Origin: JBGSPQ01 sp041738505
GTDB taxonomy: Bacteria; Patescibacteriota; Gracilibacteria; UBA1369
Assembly: GCA_041738505.1 (NCBI GenBank)
Contig: JBGSPQ010000027.1
Span: 1-13,498 of the forward strand
Reading direction: 5' to 3'
DNA: 13,498 bases
Shown here: positions 7,808 through 13,498 of the stretch, one piece after another
Layout of the letters: each line of letters starts with the position of its first letter
Position numbering within the stretch: position 1 is the stretch's first letter
Translations under genes and position numbers: made by a program
The notes under the pieces: generated by a model
What the model saw: the letters and a program-made list of their open reading frames with translations, nothing else
Databases searched by the model: none
What the model was told of the DNA's origin: nothing

Positions 7808-7811
7808 CACC

Positions 7812-8111
7812 ATGAACCAAGATATACACGCTTTCCTGAAAAAGATGCTGGAGGACTCCGGCCAAACGGATTTGACCCCCGCGCTGGAGGAACAGATGAT
7901 TGCAGACCTGAACACCCGGTTGGAGGACAGGTTGATTTTGACGGCGATGGAAAATTTATCCGAGGCCGATCAGGATACTCTGGGAAAAATGGCCGAAGAC
8001 AAAGCAACTTCCAAACAGATGGAGGAGTTTGTGCAAACGCACGTTCCCAATTGGGAAGAGGTTTTTGCCGCGGCGCTGGGTGATTTTAGAGACACTTATC
8101 TGGGCAAATAA
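7812..8111 (+). CDS. Small acidic helical protein, DUF5663-like
   Basis: The 99-residue product is acidic, helical and soluble. It has LTPALEEQMIADL, then RLEDRLILTAMENLSEADQD, a Lys/Glu-rich stretch, and a terminal VPNWEEVFAAALGDF. This order (an L-x4-E-x-Q helix, a hydrophobic R-x-[LI]-L helix, a polar loop, then [IV]PN-[FLW]-[DE]-E) is what I recall for DUF5663, a family of unknown function seen in CPR genomes. The family call is from memory and unverified. The gene starts 31 bp after the giant gene with no separate promoter seen, so it is likely co-transcribed. Nothing in the sequence points to catalysis, and a structural or adaptor role is only a guess. Confidence 0.75.
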   Translation: MNQDIHAFLKKMLEDSGQTDLTPALEEQMIADLNTRLEDRLILTAMENLSEADQDTLGKMAEDKATSKQMEEFVQTHVPNWEEVFAAALGDFRDTYLGK

Positions 8112-8181
8112 TCGGATTTTCCCGAAGGTGGGGGTCTTTGGGTGGCCGGTGGGGCCCGAAGTTGAGATAACCTGAAGGAAT

Positions 8182-9312
8182 ATGACTGATTTGTTTTATT
8201 TATTGGGGATTCCCGCGATTGCGGGGGTGGCGGGGTTTTTGCTGTGGGTGATGTTCGGGCGGGATGATGCCGAAAAGACGGCGGTTTTTCCGATTTACGA
8301 GCCGCCGGAAGGACTGACGGTCCTGGAGGCGGCGGTGTTGGTTGACGATATTCTGCAGAGCCGTGACATGGCGTTTGAACTTTATGATCTTTATTTTAAG
8401 GGGATTGTGAATTTTGAGGAGAATGAATATCTTAAACTGATTTACGCTCAGGACAGTGCGGAGGTTATGGCTCTGCCGCTCACTCAAAGAAAAGTTTTGA
8501 GTATGCTGTTTAAGCGCGATGCCAAAGCTTTGCGCCTGGATTCCGAGTCCACTCAGTTTAAAATGACCGAAATCAAGAAGATGGTTTATGAGGATCTGGC
8601 GGCGGAGGGATATTACGCGATCAGCCCCGATCGTCAGCGCAAAGCATTTTATTGGATTGCCAATTTGCTGATGGTTGCCGGGGTGGGATTGAATTTTTTC
8701 TCTTTTGTTTATCAGTTTCATCCGGATAATCCGTCTTTTGGTGAACCTCCTTATTATTTTTCGTGGTGGCTGGTTGCGGGACTTTTTTTGGCGGGGATTG
8801 TGTTTGGAATTTTTGGCAGACTGATGGCAAAAAAGACCGCTTCCGGCGTGAAAAAGTTAAAGCAGGTTTTGGGTCTTAAGATGTTTGTGATGACGGCGGA
8901 AAAAGATAGGATTGAACATTTTTTGAAACACGATCCTCATGTTTACAAGAAAATTATCCCTTACGCGTTTTTGTTCGGAGTTGAGGAAAAATGGCTTGCC
9001 CCCTGCGAGGAACTGAACATTAAACTGCTGGACGGGGATCTAAAGAAGCTGACTTTTAGTATGGATATGGAGGCGTTTGAAAAAGTTTTTGAAGAGAAAC
9101 ACAATATTGTTTTCGCTCTGATTAATATTGTTTTTTATTCTCTGGCGCAGGCGGTGAAGGGGATTTTTTCGGGTTCTGGCAGGAGGAGGGGGCTGTTTGG
9201 AAATGACGACGGAGGTATTCATGCGTTTTCCGATTTTGACGAAAATTCGGTTAAAGAAATCCAGAAACTGCGGGCGATGGCCGATGAGGAAAAGGATTTG
9301 AGCCGGCGGTAA
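8182..9312 (+). CDS. Multi-pass membrane protein, minimal DUF2207 C-terminal type
   Basis: A 376-residue membrane protein with an N-terminal span at about residues 4-25, a pair at 156-177 and 195-213, and a weaker hydrophobic segment at 308-325. IYEPPEGLTVLEAAVLVDD after the first span, and GLKMFVMTAEKDRIEHF followed by IIPYAFLFGVEEKW (258-271), match the C-terminal half of DUF2207 (YciQ-like) membrane proteins. Family members are usually longer and begin with a signal peptide and a beta-sandwich domain, which is absent here. The truncation is genuine: an in-frame TGA lies three codons before the ATG. A purine-rich GAAGGA stands only 2 nt from the ATG, the only Shine-Dalgarno-like site among the operon's genes. 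A 70-bp G-rich gap separates it from the previous gene. The gene faces a convergent neighbour 11 bp away. Function unknown. Confidence 0.78.
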   Translation: MTDLFYLLGIPAIAGVAGFLLWVMFGRDDAEKTAVFPIYEPPEGLTVLEAAVLVDDILQSRDMAFELYDLYFKGIVNFEENEYLKLIYAQDSAEVMALPLTQRKVLSMLFKRDAKALRLDSESTQFKMTEIKKMVYEDLAAEGYYAISPDRQRKAFYWIANLLMVAGVGLNFFSFVYQFHPDNPSFGEPPYYFSWWLVAGLFLAGIVFGIFGRLMAKKTASGVKKLKQVLGLKMFVMTAEKDRIEHFLKHDPHVYKKIIPYAFLFGVEEKWLAPCEELNIKLLDGDLKKLTFSMDMEAFEKVFEEKHNIVFALINIVFYSLAQAVKGIFSGSGRRRGLFGNDDGGIHAFSDFDENSVKEIQKLRAMADEEKDLSRR

Positions 9313-9323
9313 ATGTCGGTTGC

Positions 9324-12134
9324 TTAGTATTCACTCTTGAACCTGGAATATGGAATCTGCAGTTTGTGAAGGCATCTTTTGAGAATGTTGAAAGACATGT
9401 CTTTTCCGGAGTGGTTTGGGAGCGGAAAACGAATTCCGTTTGACCCCTGAACCACAACGTGACTGCCTTTTCCTCTTGTTTTTCCCCGTGAAGATTTGAG
9501 CGGAGGTATGCCGGTTATGCGCACAATCGCTGCAATGGTTTTTTCTTCGCTATAGGCGCCATCAAGGTGTGCGTCCTGGATGATACCCTCCTCTTCCTCT
9601 GCGGGCGGTTGGGTTTCAACGACTATCGGTGTTTTTTTGGCGCTAAACGGTTTATGTATGTAAGTCGGTTCAAAAGTGGGCTCTATTATTGATTCCGCTT
9701 GTAGCGACTGACCCGATTCCGCTGTCGATATTTGGGATTCGGCCGGCTCAAGAGCAGTCTGCTCTGTTGTTTCCGGCTCATCTTTTTTTGTTTTTTCCGT
9801 AAAAAAATATCTGGTAAGGTCTTCAGGTTTGTTTTCCAAATATTCCCTGAGCATTCGAAAAATAACAGCTTTCATTTTCAAAAAATCTTTCTGCTGCATA
9901 AATCTATCATCCCAACCGCTGTTTATCTGTTTATCCAGCGTAATCATGGTTATTCCCATCCTTAAGTCACCTCTATGCCTGTCTATGATAAAATTAAAAT
10001 TATTTTCACTTAAACGTCCCTTTAATTTTGCCATATCATTTTGATCTTCAAAAATAACCTCCAGTTTCTCGTCGGGATCGTCTCCCGGAAAAGAAACTTT
10101 TACAAAAGCCAAATTTACACTTCTGTCACCGGCACCGGATGTATCTCCGTAAATTTCGATTTCCACGTTCCCATACATTTGCTTTATTTCTCCGATACTG
10201 CGGAAATATGACAATGAATCAACCGCCTCAAAGTCGTTCGCATTATCTTGTTCAAGTTCCTCCACGCTTTTGTTTTCATCATCCGGGCAGGCATGCCGGA
10301 GAAAATCCATAAATGCAGGTTTATGTTTTGAATAAGCCTTGTGAAACATAGCCAAAGTCTGCAGTGCCACAATACCCGATAAATTGACCTTAAATTTTTC
10401 CACAAAATATTTGTCCACGGATTGAACAACCGACTTCACAAGAAATTCATATTTATTAAGTTCCGGATTCGTCTTCACCTTGTACCAAATATCCATGATC
10501 AGCGCAGCTCCCAAATAATCCCTCACCTGCTGTACGAGGGTATTGCGTTTTGCTGAATGTCCGCTAATTGCAAAACTTTCCACCATATTGATAACGGATT
10601 CCACCATCCTGACAATTCCACGGCCATTTTTGATACGCCCCTGCCTGTTAACCGAATCACGCAGAGTGGTATCAAGATTTCTGGTAATGTGCATCACCAA
10701 GTTGTCGGCCCAGGCAATCAAACGGCTGAATAATTTGTGATGAGACGGTAATATCATCAGGTACTCCTCCATTTCTTCTATCGAGATATCCCCCTGAAGA
10801 AGCATCGCGTCCAACTCAAAAATTTCATCATCTTCAAGAATTTCCAAAAATTCGTCGTATAATTTTGCCCCGAAAAAAGATTTTGCCGTTCCGTTGATAT
10901 GTGTTCTATCAAGCAGAACCTCCAGCGCCTGGTTCGCCGTCAATTTTTTTGCCGGCATTTGCGGATTTATTCCTGGAGGATTTTTTTTATGATTTTCTTT
11001 TTTCTTTGGTATTCTTTTGTCTCTGCGTTTTTTGCCGCAGCAAGCCTGATACTCCTCACTAATTTCCTCTCTGGTGATATTACATATATGCAGGCATAAA
11101 CCATGTTGCACCTGCCTGATGTGTTCAACTTTTTCATCCAGCAGGGTATCATTAATTTCTTGGGCGGTCTGTCTGCGAATGATTTCACATTGCATTACCG
11201 ACGACCCGCTGCTGATGTCCGAGCCCTCCACCCGCACCGCCAAATCGGTTATTTCCCTGTGAGTTGCTCCCAGTGCCCTTAATTTGATTATTTGCCCGGC
11301 TATGGCTTGCGCGCACTCTTCCACTTTTTCCTTATTATATATGGGATCCAATTTGTCACCTGATTCTATGAATGGACCCAATATCTTCTCCATTTTGGTA
11401 TATAGAACACTAAAAAAACTCATAGCGGAAGGTGCCAGTTTACCGTTCATTACACGATAATATTTATCCAGTTCCACCGCCTGCGTTTCCAGGGCTATCG
11501 CACGGTTTAAGGGTAAATTTGCATCTCTAAAGATTCTATAAAGCAGATTCCCAATATAAAATATGATAAGGGCGTTTATGACAATCAATAGTCGTGAGTC
11601 CAGATTTAACCGCTCGTGGAACGCGGTTAAAGCCACATCTGTTATACCCGCTCCCAATGCCGTTCCCAGCTCCGCTCTTCTGTAATTTTTGGGAAACTTT
11701 TTTTGGTACTGCAATTGATGAATTTTTTGATGAAACATCTTTGCAAAATGGTTGGGGACACCATATTTGGTCATCAGTGACAGTGTTTCTGCGGGATTGT
11801 CGGCATCCTCATTATTGCAGGCATTAATTATGCCGTCGCTGAAAGCACGTACATATGTTTTATCGGGCGGGCATTTCTCGGGTTCCAGTACATGCACAGT
11901 GGGGTCCTCCTCCAATGTTTTGTTCCAGTGGGCGAGGGATTCAATGTCCACCAGGTCTTCAAACATTTCTGTGGCCGCGGTTTCCTCCTTTACACGCGCA
12001 AGGACTTTCTCCAGCAGTTCCTGCAGGCCGCCTTCAATACCATAGGCCTTGTAGTACTTTTCCAAAGAAGTAATTTTTCTTTCAAATTCGTTTGACGGAA
12101 AGCGCTTGCCCTTGCCGTCGCATGATGAATTCAT
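9324..12134 (-). CDS. 936-aa membrane-anchored protein with C-terminal HicA/YcfA-like domain
   Basis: Most of the protein is unfamiliar. Residues 1-180 are charged and helical. One membrane span lies at 181-201 (LLIVINALIIFYIGNLLY). A Cys/His cluster (H344, C347, H349, C351, C365, C366) precedes a very basic stretch (368-396) and might bind metal. Long helices fill 400-640, and 650-735 looks beta-rich. An acidic, disordered linker spans about 780-855. The last 70 residues resemble HicA (PF07927): a helix EKTIAAIVRITG, basic GKTRGKGSH with the expected histidine at 892, a beta hairpin, IRFPLPNHSGKDM with H908, and NILKRCLHKL. HicA folds like a double-stranded-RNA-binding domain and can be an mRNA interferase. 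No HicB antitoxin is seen nearby, so RNA binding is as likely as toxicity. The start is the ATG 16-18 nt after a predicted transcription start. Confidence 0.82.
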   Translation of the reverse strand: MNSSCDGKGKRFPSNEFERKITSLEKYYKAYGIEGGLQELLEKVLARVKEETAATEMFEDLVDIESLAHWNKTLEEDPTVHVLEPEKCPPDKTYVRAFSDGIINACNNEDADNPAETLSLMTKYGVPNHFAKMFHQKIHQLQYQKKFPKNYRRAELGTALGAGITDVALTAFHERLNLDSRLLIVINALIIFYIGNLLYRIFRDANLPLNRAIALETQAVELDKYYRVMNGKLAPSAMSFFSVLYTKMEKILGPFIESGDKLDPIYNKEKVEECAQAIAGQIIKLRALGATHREITDLAVRVEGSDISSGSSVMQCEIIRRQTAQEINDTLLDEKVEHIRQVQHGLCLHICNITREEISEEYQACCGKKRRDKRIPKKKENHKKNPPGINPQMPAKKLTANQALEVLLDRTHINGTAKSFFGAKLYDEFLEILEDDEIFELDAMLLQGDISIEEMEEYLMILPSHHKLFSRLIAWADNLVMHITRNLDTTLRDSVNRQGRIKNGRGIVRMVESVINMVESFAISGHSAKRNTLVQQVRDYLGAALIMDIWYKVKTNPELNKYEFLVKSVVQSVDKYFVEKFKVNLSGIVALQTLAMFHKAYSKHKPAFMDFLRHACPDDENKSVEELEQDNANDFEAVDSLSYFRSIGEIKQMYGNVEIEIYGDTSGAGDRSVNLAFVKVSFPGDDPDEKLEVIFEDQNDMAKLKGRLSENNFNFIIDRHRGDLRMGITMITLDKQINSGWDDRFMQQKDFLKMKAVIFRMLREYLENKPEDLTRYFFTEKTKKDEPETTEQTALEPAESQISTAESGQSLQAESIIEPTFEPTYIHKPFSAKKTPIVVETQPPAEEEEGIIQDAHLDGAYSEEKTIAAIVRITGIPPLKSSRGKTRGKGSHVVVQGSNGIRFPLPNHSGKDMSFNILKRCLHKLQIPYSRFKSEY

Positions 12135-12157
12135 GGGTCTGCAAATAGAGGACAGCT

Positions 12158-12186
12158 AATCTATAAGATTTTACCTGTTTTGTCAA
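12158..12186 (-). promoter_or_regulatory. Promoter of the 936-aa gene
   Basis: A perfect -35 box TTGACA (12186-12181) is followed after 17 nt by TAGATT (12163-12158), or after 15 nt by TATAGA. Initiation near 12150 gives a very short leader before the ATG at 12134. A small dyad, AATCT-ATA-AGATT (12158-12170), covers the -10 box and could bind a regulator. Confidence 0.55.
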
Positions 12187-12255
12187 GGCTTGCGGGGGGA
12201 TGCGGAGGGGAAATCAATGTGGAAGGTTGGGGGAAAGCGGCGGGTAGGGAAAGCT
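12187..12255 (-). terminator. Possible Rho-dependent terminator (C-rich, G-poor transcript)
   Basis: Between the stop of the 201-aa gene and the next promoter, the minus-strand transcript is strongly C-rich. Over 12181-12255 I count 37 C and 8 G in 75 nt. It carries several pyrimidine runs and no stable stem with a T-tract. Such C-over-G bubbles are typical of Rho loading sites. The separate promoter downstream fits termination here. No assay or scoring was possible. Confidence 0.35.
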
Positions 12256-12861
12256 CTAGCCGGTAATTTTTCCGGTTTTTTCCGCCGTATCTTTTTGTAG
12301 ACTCCGGAAGCTTTCCGATGTTCCGGCGCGCGGATTTTGCCTATAAAAAATCATTTCCAGGTTCCGGCCTTTAATTCTGATTTCAAAATGCCGGTTTTTG
12401 TAGGGATGGATTGTGACTCTTTCGTTGAACATTATGATCTGGTTCATGCCGGCGGGGGAGCGGACGGAGTCGATGAGCCTTTGCAAAAAGGCTCCATGCT
12501 CATAATACAAAGAGGCCCCGATGATGACGGGGTTTACTCCTTCCGGATATGAATGGATGGGGATTTCTTCTTCCGCGGCCGATGATGTGAGGTCATTTTC
12601 CTCCGCGTCTATTGAGGCCGAGGTGTTATCAGCAATTTGCAGGAAAATGTTATTGTCTATTGGTTTATTGATACCAAACCCCTCGCCGCACGCGCCTGCG
12701 ATGGCTTTTGCAAGCCTCACGCGTCTTTCAACATCACTTATATTATCATCCCATAAAATATCCGAAATAGTTTCGCAGAGAGGGTTATCCGTCTCCAGTC
12801 TGCAAATGAGGCCGGCAGTGGTTGCCTGTTTTTCGCCGTGATGATTGTTTTCCTTATGCAT
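12256..12861 (-). CDS. Hypothetical 201-aa protein (start corrected to ATG 12861)
   Basis: I do not recognise this protein. The frame is open up to a TTG at 12912, but that TTG is the first half of a TTGACA -35 box. I therefore start at the ATG at 12861 (MHKENNHHGEKQ), about 16 nt after the predicted transcription start and 3 nt after AACAAA. The product is soluble, with a polar His-rich start, a helical part (SDVERRVRLAKAIAGACGEG), an acidic Ser-rich linker around residues 85-100, and a mixed alpha/beta C-terminal part with VIIGASLYYEHGAFLQRLID, IIMFNERVTIHPYKNRHFEI and MIFYRQ. It lies between queG and the 936-aa gene on the same strand but has its own promoter. A partner role for the 936-aa protein is possible from position only. 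Confidence 0.68.
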   Translation of the reverse strand: MHKENNHHGEKQATTAGLICRLETDNPLCETISDILWDDNISDVERRVRLAKAIAGACGEGFGINKPIDNNIFLQIADNTSASIDAEENDLTSSAAEEEIPIHSYPEGVNPVIIGASLYYEHGAFLQRLIDSVRSPAGMNQIIMFNERVTIHPYKNRHFEIRIKGRNLEMIFYRQNPRAGTSESFRSLQKDTAEKTGKITG

Positions 12862-12883
12862 GGCTTTGTTAATAAAGGCATGT

Positions 12884-12912
12884 AAAATAGGCAGTTTAAT
12901 GTGGGGTGTCAA
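12884..12912 (-). promoter_or_regulatory. Promoter of the 201-aa gene
   Basis: TTGACA (12912-12907), a 17-nt spacer and TATTTT (12889-12884). The site overlaps the TTG that an ORF finder would take as the start codon, and it places the transcription start near 12877, just before the ATG at 12861. Confidence 0.6.
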
Positions 12913-12919
12913 GCGGCGA

Positions 12920-12943
12920 CATCCGGCTTCTAGAAGTCGGATG
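12920..12943. repeat. 24-bp dyad between queG stop and the next promoter
   Basis: CATCCG-G-CTTC-TAGA-AG-T-CGGATG is palindromic over 24 bp except for one G/T pair, which can still pair in RNA. It contains the queG stop codon (12930-12932) and ends 7 bp from the -35 box of the 201-aa gene. No T-run follows on the minus strand, so it is either a non-canonical 3'-end stem of queG or an operator. Confidence 0.6.
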
Positions 12944-13498
12944 CCGTATGAGTTGTTTGCGCGGCGCGGGCGTTTCTTTGCAGGCCGGCGCGTTTGGCGC
13001 GCATGAGGGGGGAGCCCGCGAAGCGGGCGGCGTAATCCCGGTCGGTTTTCAGCGCCATGATTTCTTTGAGCGGTATTGAATCCCCTGCGATGCCTTTGTT
13101 GAAATCTTTTTGAGTCGTCGGCCGGGCGAAACTTTTGTTGTAGGGGCAGACCTCCTGGCAGATGTCACAGCCGAATATTTTGCATCCCACAGCGGTTTTC
13201 AGATCTTTTGGAATTTCCTTTTTGTTTTCAATCGTCAGATATGAAACACACCTGCGCGCGTCCATTTTGTACGGCTCAATCAGCGCTTTGGACGGGCAGG
13301 AATCAATGCATCGCGTGCAGGTTCCGCAGTTGCCCTCTATCGGCTTGTCGTATTCAAATTCCAAATCGGTCAACAGTTCCCCAAGCACCACAAACGAGCC
13401 GAATTTTTTGGTTATCAGCGTGGTGTTTTTGCCGATGAATCCAAGTCCCGCTTTTTGGGCGTAGTTTTTTTCCATTAAAGGAGCCGAATCCACGCAGG
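12930..13498 (-). CDS. queG: Epoxyqueuosine reductase QueG, C-terminal part (cut by window edge)
   Basis: QueG is a cobalamin- and iron-sulfur-dependent enzyme that reduces epoxyqueuosine to queuosine at the wobble position of GUN-anticodon tRNAs, the last step of queuosine synthesis. Visible from the window edge are CVDSAPL, with the aspartate of the conserved VD-[ST]-x-P motif, then QKAGLGFIGKNTTL, FGSFVVLGELLTDLE, a first 4Fe-4S motif CGTCTRCIDSCP, RRCVSYLTIEN, a second motif GCDICQEVCPYN, and the family's terminal region RAKRAGLQRNA. The GTG at 13493 is an internal valine, not a start, and the frame continues past 13498. About 190 of a usual 300-380 residues are present. All eight cluster cysteines expected here are present. 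The short C-terminal tail lacks a HEAT-repeat extension. The stop lies in a dyad 69 bp upstream of the next start codon. Confidence 0.93.
   Translation of the reverse strand, partial: CVDSAPLMEKNYAQKAGLGFIGKNTTLITKKFGSFVVLGELLTDLEFEYDKPIEGNCGTCTRCIDSCPSKALIEPYKMDARRCVSYLTIENKKEIPKDLKTAVGCKIFGCDICQEVCPYNKSFARPTTQKDFNKGIAGDSIPLKEIMALKTDRDYAARFAGSPLMRAKRAGLQRNARAAQTTHTASDF

Noticed and set aside
8200..8721. 173-codon minus-strand frame opposite the DUF2207-like gene
   Set aside because: Antisense shadow; the plus frame carries the family motifs and membrane spans.
9301..9326. Possible terminator between the convergent genes
   Set aside because: Only a 5-bp stem with an 11-nt loop and no T-run could be drawn; too weak to call.
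9324..12912. HicB-like antitoxin partner for the HicA-like domain
   Set aside because: Neither the 936-aa protein outside its C-terminus nor the 201-aa protein shows the HicB pattern.
1..13498. CRISPR array or rRNA genes
   Set aside because: No regularly spaced short direct repeats and no rRNA-like conserved stretches were seen on either strand.

Overview
The window looks like a chromosomal segment of a Patescibacteria (Candidate Phyla Radiation) bacterium. This is inferred from gene content: an HNH-endonuclease N-terminal domain of the type I associate with CPR genomes, a DUF5663-like small protein, a minimal DUF2207-type membrane protein, very large uncharacterised proteins, and almost no Shine-Dalgarno sequences. 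The genetic code appears standard. No long frame needs TGA to be read as a sense codon, and all nine visible stops are TAA or TAG.

Left edge (1-600): the last 34 codons of an integrase-core transposase run rightwards into what looks like an insertion-sequence end (about 102-129). Reading the other way is the N-terminal half of an HNH-endonuclease family gene. Its stop codon lies inside that same inverted repeat, so the IS appears to have cut off the gene's nuclease half. A 372-bp intergenic stretch follows, holding an 11-bp inverted repeat (775-785/837-847) and a near-consensus promoter (TTGTCA-17-TATAAT, 903-931).

Centre (970-9312): four co-directional genes are probably one operon. They encode a 127-aa helical protein, a 2120-aa giant protein, a 99-aa DUF5663-like protein and a 376-aa DUF2207-C-like membrane protein. 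The giant protein has helical and Lys/Glu-rich repeat regions, two hydrophobic zones, a Gly/Pro/Thr-rich repeat region and a GT-A/GT2-type glycosyltransferase domain near its C-terminus. The first three genes lack a Shine-Dalgarno sequence but share the exact octamer AACAAAAA 4-5 nt before the ATG.

Right part (9324-13498): a minus-strand block converges on the operon. It encodes a 936-aa protein with one membrane segment and a HicA/YcfA-like domain at its extreme C-terminus, a 201-aa unknown protein (start corrected to an ATG from an upstream TTG that lies in a -35 box), and the C-terminal part of QueG (epoxyqueuosine reductase), cut by the window edge. The first two of these have their own TTGACA promoters. 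A C-rich, G-poor stretch between them could be a Rho-dependent terminator, and a 24-bp dyad sits between the queG stop and the promoter of the 201-aa gene.

The most interesting elements are the giant membrane-associated protein with a C-terminal glycosyltransferase domain, the HicA-like fold on a large membrane protein, and the shared non-Shine-Dalgarno leader motif. QueG is the only gene whose reaction can be named with confidence.
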